A DNA stretch of 39,049 nucleotides. Origin: JAFIHK01 sp041441455 (lineage in GTDB: Bacteria; Bacteroidota; Bacteroidia; Bacteroidales; UBA932). Of this stretch, positions 16,862 to 25,334 are shown in pieces (the stretch's first letter is position 1; each line of letters starts with the position of its first letter). Under the pieces are notes generated by a model. The model was not told the origin of the DNA. It saw only the letters and a program-made list of their open reading frames with translations, and ran no database searches. Location: contig JASDTB010000002.1 in assembly GCA_041441455.1 (NCBI GenBank), positions 1-39,049 on the forward strand. The letters are read 5' to 3'. The position numbers were made by a program, and so were the translations under genes.

Positions 16862-18064
16862 ATGTTAACACTTTCCAGAAAAGCAAACGAGATGCCTGCA
16901 TCTCCTATAAGAAAACTAGTTCCATACGCCGAAGCCGCTAAAAAACGCGGTGTAAAGGTATATCACCTTAACATCGGTCAGCCCGACATAGCTTCGCCAA
17001 AAGAGGCACTGGACGCCGTTAAAAACATGAAGGCAGACTATATTCCTTATCCACACTCTGCCGGAAACGAGACATACAGAGCAGGTCTTGCTAAATACTA
17101 CCAAGGAATCAATATCTATGTGACTGCTGATGAGATCAACATCACAACTGGTGGTAGCGAAGCTCTACAAATTGCTCTTGCTGTAACATGTAATCCAGAC
17201 GACGAGGTGATCGTAATGGAGCCTTTCTACACTAACTACAATTCGTTTGCTCTTCAAAACGACGTAAAATTGCGTCCGATATCTACCAAAATCGAAGATG
17301 GTTTTGCACTTCCTGATATCGCTGAATTCGAAAAGCTTATCAATCCAAAAACTAAAGGTATTATCCTTTGCAACCCTGGTAATCCAACTGGTACTCTTTA
17401 TACAAAAGAGTCTTTGATTAAACTTGGTGAACTTGCAAAGAGACACGAGTTATTCATCTACTCTGACGAGGTTTACAGAGAGTTCTGCTACACCGACGAA
17501 CCACACTTCTCATGCATGCATCTGAAAGGTCTTGAGCAAAACGTTATTCTTCTAGATTCTGTTTCTAAGAGATATAGTCTTTGCGGTGTTCGTATTGGTG
17601 CAATCGTTTCAAAGAATAAAGAGGTGATGAGCGGTGTTCTTCGCTATGCTCAAGCTAGACTTTGTTCTCCTGCATATGGTCAAGTTGCTGCAGAAGGTGC
17701 GCTTGCTACTCCTCAAGAGTATTTCGACGGAGTAAGAAAAGAGTACATGGATCGTAGAGATTGCCTTATCGCTGCTCTAAACAGTATGGACGGTGTATTC
17801 TGCCCTAATCCTATGGGAGCTTTCTACGCTGTTGCAAGTCTTCCTATCGATGATAGCGACAAATTTGCTCAATGGCTTTTAGAAGAGTTCGACTACGAAA
17901 AACAAACTGTAATGGTTGCTCCTGCTGCTGGTTTCTACGCAACTCCTGGAAAAGGCAAGAACGAAGTAAGAATCGCTTATGTTTTAAAAATCGAAGATCT
18001 TAAAGCTGCGATGAAATGCCTAGAAGTTGCACTTCAACAATATCCTGGAAGAACAACTAAATAG
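16862..18064 (+). CDS. PLP-dependent aminotransferase (aspartate aminotransferase-like)
   Basis: This is a class I aminotransferase of 400 residues. The motifs are NPGNPTGTLY at about 175-184, the YSDEVYREF segment (Asp and Tyr contacts to PLP), and the cofactor Lys in SVSKRYSLCGVRIG near 237. It is distinct from the aminotransferase in the pheA operon. Substrate is not defined by sequence; aspartate or aromatic acids are the most likely. It follows dacB closely and is ended by a hairpin terminator 38 bases after the stop. Confidence 0.88.
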   Translation: MLTLSRKANEMPASPIRKLVPYAEAAKKRGVKVYHLNIGQPDIASPKEALDAVKNMKADYIPYPHSAGNETYRAGLAKYYQGINIYVTADEINITTGGSEALQIALAVTCNPDDEVIVMEPFYTNYNSFALQNDVKLRPISTKIEDGFALPDIAEFEKLINPKTKGIILCNPGNPTGTLYTKESLIKLGELAKRHELFIYSDEVYREFCYTDEPHFSCMHLKGLEQNVILLDSVSKRYSLCGVRIGAIVSKNKEVMSGVLRYAQARLCSPAYGQVAAEGALATPQEYFDGVRKEYMDRRDCLIAALNSMDGVFCPNPMGAFYAVASLPIDDSDKFAQWLLEEFDYEKQTVMVAPAAGFYATPGKGKNEVRIAYVLKIEDLKAAMKCLEVALQQYPGRTTK

Positions 18065-18101
18065 ATTGTCTATTTGATAGATTATCCATTTCACAACCTT
18101 T

Positions 18102-18135
18102 AAAAGACTGGCTAACAAATTTAGTCAGTCTTTTT
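18102..18135 (+). terminator. Intrinsic terminator after the dacB-aminotransferase unit
   Basis: The stem is aaaagactggctaa (18102-18115) with ttagtcagtctttt (18121-18134). It has one G-T wobble and a 5-nt loop, and ends in a run of five T. Confidence 0.88.
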
Positions 18136-18171
18136 ATCTTTAATCTGTTCTCATTTATATCTTTTTTTGTT

Positions 18172-18289
18172 ACTCTATCTACCTACCTAGACAGCCTGTC
18201 TGCCTATCTATTTATATTTCTGTCTATCTTTCTAACTAACTACTTATCTACCTACTTACTTACCTCTTACCGACTAACCTATTTACCTG
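18172..18289 (-). repeat. Degenerate tetranucleotide tract (CTAC/CTAT type)
   Basis: The plus strand runs as ctat, ctac, ctac, ctag, then through ccta, tcta, acta, ctta and ttac units with a clear 4-nt period and almost no long interruption. Read on the minus strand it is GTAG/GTAA/GATA, purine-rich like the tract at 260-376. It directly abuts the hairpin repeat at 18297. Confidence 0.75.
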
Positions 18290-18304
18290 ATAGTGTGGCT
18301 GTTT

Positions 18305-18476
18305 TGCGATTTCCTGCAGAATACCCCCATCTGCCAGAATAAAGTATAACATACAGAATTATAGATATATAGCTTATTTAAACTGATTTATTTTTTATCT
18401 AAAATTAGCTATTATACAGATTAATAGCGACTTATACTTTATTCTGGCAGATACCCCCATTCTGCAGGAAATCGCA
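18305..18476. repeat. Large inverted repeat of two hairpin elements with opposite loops
   Basis: Outer arms 18305-18320 and 18461-18476 are perfect inverted copies (16 of 16), as are 18331-18349 and 18432-18450 (19 of 19). Between them, the 10 bases atacccccat (18321-18330 and 18451-18460) read the same way on the plus strand in both copies, so they are inverted relative to their arms. Each unit is itself a small hairpin, GCAGA/TCTGC around a 9-nt loop. The 82-bp centre is AT-rich and only loosely palindromic. There is no ORF, no transposase and no clear target duplication. It could be a MITE-like or paired REP-like element. Confidence 0.85.
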
Positions 18477-18609
18477 TATCTTATTGTATATGTACTACTT
18501 AGCGTCTGTAAAATACAAGACTCAATTGACTATTACATCAACTGAGAGAAAAGGGTCGCTAATGAGATTACCGAACAAAAAATCTTTAAGAGCGAAGTAT
18601 CACTGAATG

Positions 18610-18660
18610 TCTGCACGTTTTACAGTTACTTGCAGACACCCTATAGCCTGAAGGAAAACA
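18610..18660. repeat. Diverged hairpin repeat, copy C
   Basis: TCTGCACGTTTTACAGTTAC resembles the start of copy A (TCTGAACGTTTTGCAAATAC). The later TGCAGACACCCTATAGCCTG then GGAAAAC resembles the copy A segment around 196-232. GTTTT at 18617-18621 mirrors AAAAC at 18655-18659. It is the most degraded of the family members seen here. Confidence 0.5.
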
Positions 18661-18751
18661 CATATCATTCTGTATTTCTTATAATTAGGCACACAGTAAT
18701 TACTAGTTAGATTAAAAGCGGATAGCAATGAATGTGGTAATGAAATATGAA

Positions 18752-18817
18752 ATGAACCCTGAACGTTAGCCAAATGCGTTCGGGGTTCATAGATATTTCT
18801 GTCTTTCATGAAAGACA
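18752..18817 (-). terminator. Hairpins following the AraC-type gene
   Basis: A 14-bp stem, atgaaccctgaacg (18752-18765) with cgttcggggttcat (18777-18790), has one wobble pair and an 11-nt loop. An 18-bp perfect palindrome (18800-18817, gtctttcatgaaagac at its core) lies between it and the gene end. Either could end the minus-strand transcript, but neither has a strong U tract on that strand, so intrinsic termination is uncertain. Confidence 0.5.
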
Positions 18818-18835
18818 AAAAAAGTCTTCAAGGAT

Positions 18836-19795
18836 TCAGAGGGGGCGGACAGGGATGCAGATGTCTACCGTGAATCGTCCGTTTTCTGGTGCTTTTGGGT
18901 AGAGCTCGAAGCATTGATTTTCGTCTGGCTGATAGCCACTGGATGGGAGCCATTTTGAATAGACCCAGTCCCAGGCTTGCTCAAATTGAGTAGCATCAAT
19001 TTCGAAATGGGCAACAGCGTAAGTACCGCCGGCAATCTCCATTTTACCAATCTCTCCATCAGTTTTTATATCTTCTGGAGCAGTGAGACAGATACTCATT
19101 CGAAGTTTGTCTTCCGATGCAATTTTGGGATCGTCATGATAAACAACTAACGACTTTAGGTCGGGTTGGGCGAAGAGACCGCGAGGGCCTGCCCAAGTAC
19201 AGATTTTATTCCAAAGAGACTCAAAAAGCTTTGAATTTCCTTTGTAAGGTCCTGTGTGACGGACATAGACAACATTCATTTTTGGAAGGTTCATAACCTC
19301 CACTCCTTTGCAGATTTCCATATTACTTTGCCATTTAAAAGATTTTGTTTCAGTGCAAAGGTATGGCTCTACAACTTTTTCAGTTTTACCAGTATTGCTA
19401 AATACTAGACGATTATTGCTCTCATCTTGATCAATTTTGCACTTGTCAAGATTAATCTTGCGATTACGCCAACTTGTAGGGGAACATCCGTAAAACTGCC
19501 GAAAAGTTCTAGTAAAGATTGTGTGATCGGTATAACCACACTCAGATGCAATTTGATGAATTGGTGTATATTGATTTGCGCACAAGAGATTTACTCCGCG
19601 CTGCATTCTTAATCTTGTGATAAACTGAAATGGAGTCTCACCAACTAGACTCTTGAATATTCTATTAAAATGAAATTTCGAAAAATTGGCAACCTCGGCA
19701 AGCTCCTCTAAAGATATCTGTTTTTCAAGATTACGCTCTATATAATCCTGAGCCTTGTTGATTCTAAATCTGTACTCGCTTTCGGTTGGATTCAT
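18836..19795 (-). CDS. AraC-family regulator with GyrI-like effector domain
   Basis: This 319-residue protein has an AraC-type double helix-turn-helix at about 8-110 (SLEELAEVANFSKFHFNRIF, then IASECGYTDHTIFTRTFRQFYG). A GyrI-like small-molecule-binding domain follows at about 155-319 (VVYVRHTGPYKG, then AGGTYAVAHFEI and FTVDICIPV). The layout is that of the Rob/SoxS-related regulators and BmrR-like sensors, which respond to lipophilic or toxic compounds. The ligand and targets are unknown. It is the last gene of the deacetylase-purD unit, 10 bases after the membrane protein. That location gives no obvious regulon. Confidence 0.88.
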   Translation of the reverse strand: MNPTESEYRFRINKAQDYIERNLEKQISLEELAEVANFSKFHFNRIFKSLVGETPFQFITRLRMQRGVNLLCANQYTPIHQIASECGYTDHTIFTRTFRQFYGCSPTSWRNRKINLDKCKIDQDESNNRLVFSNTGKTEKVVEPYLCTETKSFKWQSNMEICKGVEVMNLPKMNVVYVRHTGPYKGNSKLFESLWNKICTWAGPRGLFAQPDLKSLVVYHDDPKIASEDKLRMSICLTAPEDIKTDGEIGKMEIAGGTYAVAHFEIDATQFEQAWDWVYSKWLPSSGYQPDENQCFELYPKAPENGRFTVDICIPVRPL

Positions 19796-19805
19796 TAGAA
19801 ATCTG

Positions 19806-20786
19806 TTAAATAAACTCGGCTATTCTGCTAATTAGGATAAAGATAATCATTATCAGAAAAATAACCCTTTTACCAGTGTTTTTATCCTGTTCGCACAATG
19901 CATCTGTTATGATTACCGATACCGGAACAGCAATAACAGGTGCAAAATAGTCTCTGATTGATGGATATAGCAGAAGAATTACTGTGCCAGAGATTAAGAT
20001 TGCAAAAAATCTATTTAGTGCCATTGATTTGATAATCTTATAACGATTAACATATCTAAGTACAGAAAAGAGAGACAGAACAGAAAGTAATAAAATGACA
20101 CTCAAAACAGCATAATCTGCTATTTTCTTTTGAATCAAACTAATACTCTCAATCTTCACAATATCATCAACAAAAATCTCGGCAAAATCAAGGGCATCCT
20201 GGAAAAAGATATACCTCAACGAAAGGAGAAAGAAGAAAGGAATCAATACCGAAATAATAATGGTAACTAATCCTCTAAGAGTAAATGATCTACCCGAAAA
20301 AGAGAAAAGAATTACAAACGGAATCATTAACGACACAACCGGTTCAAATATTGCTGCTGATGCGATAAAAAATCCAGCTAAAAAGAACTCCTTTTCACCA
20401 TTTTTAGAATGAATCGAATAATAGACCGACCAAATAATCAGAAAGGCAGCAACCGAAGCACCAGAAAAATAGACAGCCTGAGGTGATATTAGCGTAAACA
20501 CCAGATACATCATCGGAAGAACAGCCCCCTTAGAACCTATTGTCATCACCTTTTCGTTCAGAATATAGAGCGAAAGCGCAGATAGCAATAAGAACAGCAG
20601 TGCGAGCATATTTGAGAAATTTTCAGATACTGAATCGATCTCTACAAAACTGATGATAGCAGGAATCCACTGATCCTTAACGGCTCCCACATGAATATAT
20701 AGTGCCGACACAATTAGCGATAGCACAATAAATCCCAAAAAAAACGGAGAGACAACAAATTGGTATTTTTTATTTCTATGTCCCAT
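19806..20786 (-). CDS. Polytopic membrane protein, DUF6427-like
   Basis: This 326-residue protein has about nine to ten hydrophobic segments and short loops, starting with SPFFLGFIVLSLIVSALYI. There are no catalytic motifs I can name. A resemblance to the Bacteroidota family DUF6427 is suggested by the N-terminal layout and the general membrane pattern, with moderate certainty. Its first base overlaps the last base of purD, so it is translationally coupled to that gene. Function unknown. Confidence 0.7.
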   Translation of the reverse strand: MGHRNKKYQFVVSPFFLGFIVLSLIVSALYIHVGAVKDQWIPAIISFVEIDSVSENFSNMLALLFLLLSALSLYILNEKVMTIGSKGAVLPMMYLVFTLISPQAVYFSGASVAAFLIIWSVYYSIHSKNGEKEFFLAGFFIASAAIFEPVVSLMIPFVILFSFSGRSFTLRGLVTIIISVLIPFFFLLSLRYIFFQDALDFAEIFVDDIVKIESISLIQKKIADYAVLSVILLLSVLSLFSVLRYVNRYKIIKSMALNRFFAILISGTVILLLYPSIRDYFAPVIAVPVSVIITDALCEQDKNTGKRVIFLIMIIFILISRIAEFI

Positions 20787-22069
20787 TAAAGATATTTTAG
20801 CAAATCGAGACCAATATCCTTTCTATAATAAATTCCCTCGAAATTAATATTCTCCAAACATTTGTAAGCTAAAATTCTAGCATCAGAAATTGAGTTAGAA
20901 TTTACTGTCAATGCTAACACCCTTCCACCCGACGAGACTAACTTGCCATCTTTGATAGAAGTTCCAGAATGGAAAAGAACACTATTATCAGGCATCTCTG
21001 AAGGAGTGACGATCTCTTTCCCCTTTTCATAAGCTTCAGGATATCCTCCAGCAACAGAGATAACAGTCATTGCAAATTTGTTTGATATCTGCATCTTTTC
21101 ATTAGAAAGAGTCCTGTTACCAACTGCTACAAAATGCGCTAATAGATCACTATCTATTCTAGTCATCACAGCCTCTGTCTCAGGATCACCCATTCTGACA
21201 TTATACTCGATAACATAAGGATCTCCACCACAATTCATCAATCCGATAAATACAAAACCTCTATAATCAATGCCATCGTTTTTTAATCCTTCAACTGTTG
21301 GTTTAATAACCCTCTCCTCCACCTTTTTCATAAACTCATCACCAGCAAAAGGAACTGGAGAGACAGCCCCCATTCCACCTGTATTTAAACCTATATCTCC
21401 CTCTCCTATTCTCTTATAATCCTTAGCCTCAGGCAATACCAAATAACTCACACCATCGGTTAAAACAAAGACAGAGAGCTCAATCCCATGTAAATACTCT
21501 TCAATCACTACAGTATTTCCAGCAGCACCAAACTTTCCTCCCAACATCCGTCTAAGCTCCCTTTTCGACTCGTCTCTATCATCTAAAATAACGACACCTT
21601 TTCCGGCAGCCAACCCATCTGCCTTTAGTACAAATGGAGCCGATAAAGAGTCTAAAAACTTATCTGCTTGTTCGATTGTCTGAGAATTAAAACTACCATA
21701 TTTTGCGGTTGGAATATTCCAACGAACCATAAACTCTTTTGCAAAGTCTTTGCTACCCTCCAATCTTGCACCATCTGCTTTTGGTCCAATAAAAATAACA
21801 TTAGCCAACTCAGGAATAGATTCGAGATAGTCTCTCAATCCATTCACCAAAGGATCCTCTGGGCCTGCAACTACAAGCTCAATTTTGGCCTCAATAATAA
21901 ATTCCGCTATTGATTTAAAATCTTTGATATCTAATGGAATATTCTTTGCCAACGAAGATGTTCCAGGATTTCCGGGAGCACAATATAACTCCGTCAATAA
22001 TTTACTTTGCGAAATTTTCCACGCCAAAGCGTGCTCTCTACCTCCCGAACCCAAGATCAGAACTTTCAT
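20786..22069 (-). CDS. purD: Phosphoribosylamine-glycine ligase (GAR synthetase)
   Basis: This 427-residue ATP-grasp enzyme joins phosphoribosylamine and glycine in purine synthesis. It starts with MKVLILGSGGREHALAWK, the family N terminus, and continues with GPEDPLVNGL, KADGLAAGKGVV (ATP-grasp lysine region), LNTGGMGAVSPVPF and YNVRMGDPETEA. Full length. It lies 20 bases after the deacetylase gene, away from purM, so purine genes are scattered in this genome. Confidence 0.95.
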   Translation of the reverse strand: MKVLILGSGGREHALAWKISQSKLLTELYCAPGNPGTSSLAKNIPLDIKDFKSIAEFIIEAKIELVVAGPEDPLVNGLRDYLESIPELANVIFIGPKADGARLEGSKDFAKEFMVRWNIPTAKYGSFNSQTIEQADKFLDSLSAPFVLKADGLAAGKGVVILDDRDESKRELRRMLGGKFGAAGNTVVIEEYLHGIELSVFVLTDGVSYLVLPEAKDYKRIGEGDIGLNTGGMGAVSPVPFAGDEFMKKVEERVIKPTVEGLKNDGIDYRGFVFIGLMNCGGDPYVIEYNVRMGDPETEAVMTRIDSDLLAHFVAVGNRTLSNEKMQISNKFAMTVISVAGGYPEAYEKGKEIVTPSEMPDNSVLFHSGTSIKDGKLVSSGGRVLALTVNSNSISDARILAYKCLENINFEGIYYRKDIGLDLLKYL

Positions 22070-22089
22070 CTTATTTAAATATCAATAAA

Positions 22090-22701
22090 TTATAATTCAA
22101 TTTTCTTACAAACTAAGCCCCTCTCCTTAATGGCCTCAAGTACCCTTGGAAGAGCATACCACAAGTTTTTAGAACTTTTCAATGAATCGTGAAATACCAC
22201 AATTGCACCAGGTCTTAAATATGGCACTACATTCTTTACGCAGCCTTTACCAGAAAGACTTCTGTTATAGTCACGACTCAGAATGTTCCACATAATGATA
22301 TTGTATCTTTCGCTCAATACCCTCGCTTGGTTGGGACCAATCCGAGCATATGGAGGTCTAAACAGATTTGACTGAATCATATCGGAGGCTGTGTCTATAT
22401 CATGAACATAGTCTCCTGTATCCATCCCCCACCCCTTCACGTGACTATATGAGTGATTACCAACAGCATGTCCTCTTCTCTTAATCTCCTCAAACACCTC
22501 TGGGAAAAGCTCAACATTCTTTCCAATACAAAAAAATGTAGCCTTGGCACCAAACTTGTCGAGCTGATCTAAAACCCATGGAGTTACCTCAGGCCTAGGT
22601 CCATCATCGAAAGTTAGAAAGATTCCATCCTTCTCGTCCTCAAAGTTCCATATAAACGAAGGATAGATTTTCTTTATAATTCTAGGGGGTCTTATCAGCA
22701 T
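22090..22701 (-). CDS. Polysaccharide deacetylase (NodB homology domain)
   Basis: This 203-residue CE4-type deacetylase domain has TFDDGP at about 30-35 (catalytic Asp and metal Asp), HSYSH at about 83-87 (metal-binding His pair), RPPYAR at about 116-121 and VVFHD at about 169-173. All five NodB motif regions are present. There is no signal peptide in the called frame, so it may act in the cytoplasm or its true export signal may be absent. Substrates in the family are chitin-like oligomers or peptidoglycan; none is indicated here. It heads the purD unit. Confidence 0.88.
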   Translation of the reverse strand: MLIRPPRIIKKIYPSFIWNFEDEKDGIFLTFDDGPRPEVTPWVLDQLDKFGAKATFFCIGKNVELFPEVFEEIKRRGHAVGNHSYSHVKGWGMDTGDYVHDIDTASDMIQSNLFRPPYARIGPNQARVLSERYNIIMWNILSRDYNRSLSGKGCVKNVVPYLRPGAIVVFHDSLKSSKNLWYALPRVLEAIKERGLVCKKIEL

Positions 22702-22722
22702 ATCTTAGTCCAAATAATTAGG

Positions 22723-22730
22723 CAAAAATA
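22723..22730 (-). promoter_or_regulatory. -7 element for the deacetylase-purD unit
   Basis: The minus strand reads TATTTTTG, an exact TAnnTTTG match, 21 bases before the deacetylase ATG and divergent from the DUF4296 promoter 11 bases away. Confidence 0.6.
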
Positions 22731-22741
22731 ATAATAAAAAT

Positions 22742-22749
22742 TAACTTTG
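22742..22749 (+). promoter_or_regulatory. -7 element for the DUF4296-dipeptidase unit
   Basis: TAACTTTG matches TAnnTTTG and ends 19 bases before the DUF4296 ATG. Confidence 0.65.
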
Positions 22750-22768
22750 CGTTTCAGTATAACAGAGC

Positions 22769-23410
22769 ATGAGACACTTTTTGAAAATAATCATATCGCT
22801 TTCACTCGTCATCTTCGCTACCTCTTGTCAAAGAGATAGAATTCCCGATGGTAAAATGGCTAAAATCATTGCTGATCTGTATCTTGCAGATGGATATATG
22901 AATTTAGATTTTAAGTTGGTACAAAGAGCCGACACATCTGTTATTTATGAAAATATAATCCAAAAATATGGCTACGATAAGGTTCAGTTTGTAAACACTA
23001 TCAACCACCATGTTAGCAGACCTGGCAAACTAAAACTCATCTATTTGGAAGCTCAGCAGATTTTAATGGAGAGAAAGAATTTTCTCGATGCCGAAATTGC
23101 AAATAGAATGTTAACAGAGAACGTATCTGAGATTATAAGACCTATCTTAAATAAATTAGACTCAGGTAAAGTGATCGACTCTTATCAAAGATCGGTAAGA
23201 TGGATCTCCTATCCAGACCGTTTTGCTAAGTGGAGTGCAGCAGTAAGTGATTCGGTGGCTATTAAGTTCGAATCTCCCCTAATTGGTAACTGGTGGCTGA
23301 ATAATTTCCGTAGCAATACAAAACCATTCTACAAGTATGAGAAAAATAGCAGCACAATACCTCTACCCGCTAAAGACGCAGCCGATCCGCAACGGCTTTC
23401 TATTAATTGA
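22769..23410 (+). CDS. DUF4296 lipoprotein
   Basis: This 213-residue predicted lipoprotein has a hydrophobic signal followed by ATSCQRD, with the lipidated Cys at about residue 20. The segment IPDGKMAKIIADLYLADGYM is the recognisable start of the Bacteroidota family DUF4296. Function unknown. The last 74 bases overlap the start of the amidohydrolase gene in another frame, an unusually long overlap. The C-terminal 25 residues are therefore dual-coding and low in recognisable structure. Confidence 0.82.
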   Translation: MRHFLKIIISLSLVIFATSCQRDRIPDGKMAKIIADLYLADGYMNLDFKLVQRADTSVIYENIIQKYGYDKVQFVNTINHHVSRPGKLKLIYLEAQQILMERKNFLDAEIANRMLTENVSEIIRPILNKLDSGKVIDSYQRSVRWISYPDRFAKWSAAVSDSVAIKFESPLIGNWWLNNFRSNTKPFYKYEKNSSTIPLPAKDAADPQRLSIN

Positions 23411-24530
23411 TGATGAAGGCATTATCCGCGAAATAGGTCAACTTAGCGAAGAGACCGAAAGTACTGAATTCTACAATGGAATAATCTGCCCAGGCTTCGT
23501 TAACTCTCATTGTCATATTGAGTTATCGCATCTGAAAGGTCATTTCACTCAAGATTCCGGCATGGCTGGATTTATCAGACAGATAAATAAATTAAGACTA
23601 AGTGTCTCCCAAGAGGAGAGAGCTTTTGCTATCAAAAAAGAGATGGATTCTCTTTATAATAGTGGTGTTGATGCAATGGCAGACATTAGTAATTGCGACG
23701 AGAGCTTTCCTTTTAAGGCAGAATCTAAGATGTACACAAGAACTTATTTAGAGGTTTTTGGAACTGAGACGGCTGATGCTGCCTCAATTACATCAGGAGT
23801 TCTTGAGCTTTCGGAGACCGCATCAAAGTATGGAATCGATGCAGCTCCAACACCTCACTCGTGCTACACAATGAGCTCTGCATTAATGGAATCGTCACTC
23901 CACCATGGGTTAAAGAGTGGCTTCATTTCATACCACAACCAAGAGAGTTGGGAGGAGGAAGAGCTTTTGAAATCGGGAACAGGTCCCTTGGCAGATGAGT
24001 ATAACAGACGTGGATTAAGTACACCTCCAATAACTGGAGAGCCTGCCCTACTATACTTCTTGGACCGACTAAAGGCTGCTGCTCAAAAGGAGGTTATTGA
24101 TCAAGAGAAAATTCTACTTGTACACAATACATTTACCAACCAACAGAGTATTAATGCTGCTCTCGAAACAGTAAAAAATGTTTATTGGGCAATTTGTCCA
24201 AATTCAAATTTATTTATCCACCGCTCTCTTCCTCCATTAGAGCTCTTTAGAAAGAACTCTTTAAAGATAACCCTTGGCACTGATAGCCTCTCAAGTAATA
24301 CATCACTTTCGATTACAGATGAAATTCTTACTCTCCATAAATATTTTCCGCAGATTGAATTAAATGAAATTCTACTTTGGGCATGTTATAATGGAGCAGA
24401 AGCTATTGGAAAAGAGGGCTCTATTGGATCATTTGAAGTTGGAAAGAGACCAGGAGTTGTGCTATTGGATAATATCGATTGGAACAATCATAAGATTACC
24501 GATAACACAAAATCGGTGAGACTTTTATAA
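23337..24530 (+). CDS. Amidohydrolase-superfamily deaminase-like protein
   Basis: This 397-residue metal-dependent hydrolase has the HxH metal pair in VNSHCHIELSH (about 58-66), HNQESWEEEEL near 200, LLVHNTFT near 260 and GTDSLSSN near 320 (metal Asp). It resembles the chlorohydrolase/cytosine-deaminase branch. Deaminases of aminofutalosine in menaquinone synthesis belong to the same branch, but nothing here proves that role. The ATG at 23337 is supported because the first 30 residues form the expected N-terminal beta strands (NGFLLIDDEGIIREIG); starting later would remove them. Confidence 0.82.
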   Translation: MRKIAAQYLYPLKTQPIRNGFLLIDDEGIIREIGQLSEETESTEFYNGIICPGFVNSHCHIELSHLKGHFTQDSGMAGFIRQINKLRLSVSQEERAFAIKKEMDSLYNSGVDAMADISNCDESFPFKAESKMYTRTYLEVFGTETADAASITSGVLELSETASKYGIDAAPTPHSCYTMSSALMESSLHHGLKSGFISYHNQESWEEEELLKSGTGPLADEYNRRGLSTPPITGEPALLYFLDRLKAAAQKEVIDQEKILLVHNTFTNQQSINAALETVKNVYWAICPNSNLFIHRSLPPLELFRKNSLKITLGTDSLSSNTSLSITDEILTLHKYFPQIELNEILLWACYNGAEAIGKEGSIGSFEVGKRPGVVLLDNIDWNNHKITDNTKSVRLL

Positions 24531-24556
24531 TTTAGAGACAATTTATACGCTTAGAC

Positions 24557-25333
24557 ATGTCTACAATTTTATTTAACCAAATTATTTTTGGGCCTATAAA
24601 GAGTCGTCGTCTTGGCATCTCTTTAGGGGTCAACCTTCTGCCCGCTTTTGGCAAATGGTGCAGCTTCGATTGTATCTACTGCGAATGCGGTTGGAACAAA
24701 GATGGAAAAGAGGACAAAAAGTTGCCTTGCGCAGAAGATGTTATCCTCGCACTCGAAGATCGATTACAATTAATGAAGGCAGAGGGAGAGCTTCCCGACA
24801 CAATAACATTCTCTGGCAACGGAGAACCTACGATGCATCCCGACTTTGAATCGATCATCAATACTACGCTCGACCTTAGGCAAAAATATGCGCCTAATGC
24901 AAAAGTCTCTGTTCTCACTAATGGCAGCCGTATTTCAATCGAAAGTGTAAAAAGAGCTCTTTTAAAAGTCGATAATGCGATAATCAAAATAGACTCATGC
25001 GATGAAAGTTTGATTAAACTAATCGATCGTCCTCAATATGAATACTCTTTAAAGAAGATCGTTGAAGGGCTTGAACCTTTTGCCGAAAAATTCGTTTTGC
25101 AGACAATGTTCCTTAAGGGCAAAATTAATGGAAATTTAGTTGACACTTCGACCGAAGAGTTGGCAAATGGATGGAGAGAATTAGTCCGCATAGTGAAGCC
25201 AAGGGAGATTATGATTTACACAATCGATAGGGAGACTCCATTAGAGGGGTTAGAAAAAGTCTCTATTGAGAGGATGCAAGAGATTGCAGAACCTCTTATC
25301 AAAGAGGGATTTATTGTAAAAATCAGCGGATAA
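24557..25333 (+). CDS. Radical SAM protein
   Basis: This 258-residue protein has the 4Fe-4S/SAM cysteines as CSFDCIYC (Cys35, Cys39, Cys42). The later FSGNGEPTMHPDF is the glycine-rich SAM-binding loop. It resembles MoaA/TYW1-like small radical SAM proteins with no SPASM domain visible. The substrate is unknown. It is followed 1 base later by dtd, so tight co-expression is likely. Confidence 0.85.
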   Translation: MSTILFNQIIFGPIKSRRLGISLGVNLLPAFGKWCSFDCIYCECGWNKDGKEDKKLPCAEDVILALEDRLQLMKAEGELPDTITFSGNGEPTMHPDFESIINTTLDLRQKYAPNAKVSVLTNGSRISIESVKRALLKVDNAIIKIDSCDESLIKLIDRPQYEYSLKKIVEGLEPFAEKFVLQTMFLKGKINGNLVDTSTEELANGWRELVRIVKPREIMIYTIDRETPLEGLEKVSIERMQEIAEPLIKEGFIVKISG

Positions 25334-25334
25334 G

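Larger units (their letters stand above)
18065..18835. other. Gene-free repeat island between convergent units
   Basis: No credible gene lies in these 771 bases. In order they hold a terminator, a pyrimidine-rich tetranucleotide tract, a 172-bp inverted repeat, a third relative of the hairpin family, and two palindromes after the AraC-type gene. The units on each side converge here, a typical location for extragenic repeats. Confidence 0.7.

Noticed and set aside
18305..18476. Possible insertion sequence
   Set aside because: There is no room for a transposase and no target-site duplication; only a short non-coding inverted repeat is present.
18600..18818. 72-residue minus-strand ORF in the repeat island
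   Set aside because: It covers the diverged hairpin repeat and the palindrome after the AraC gene, has no recognisable domain, and lacks a promoter.
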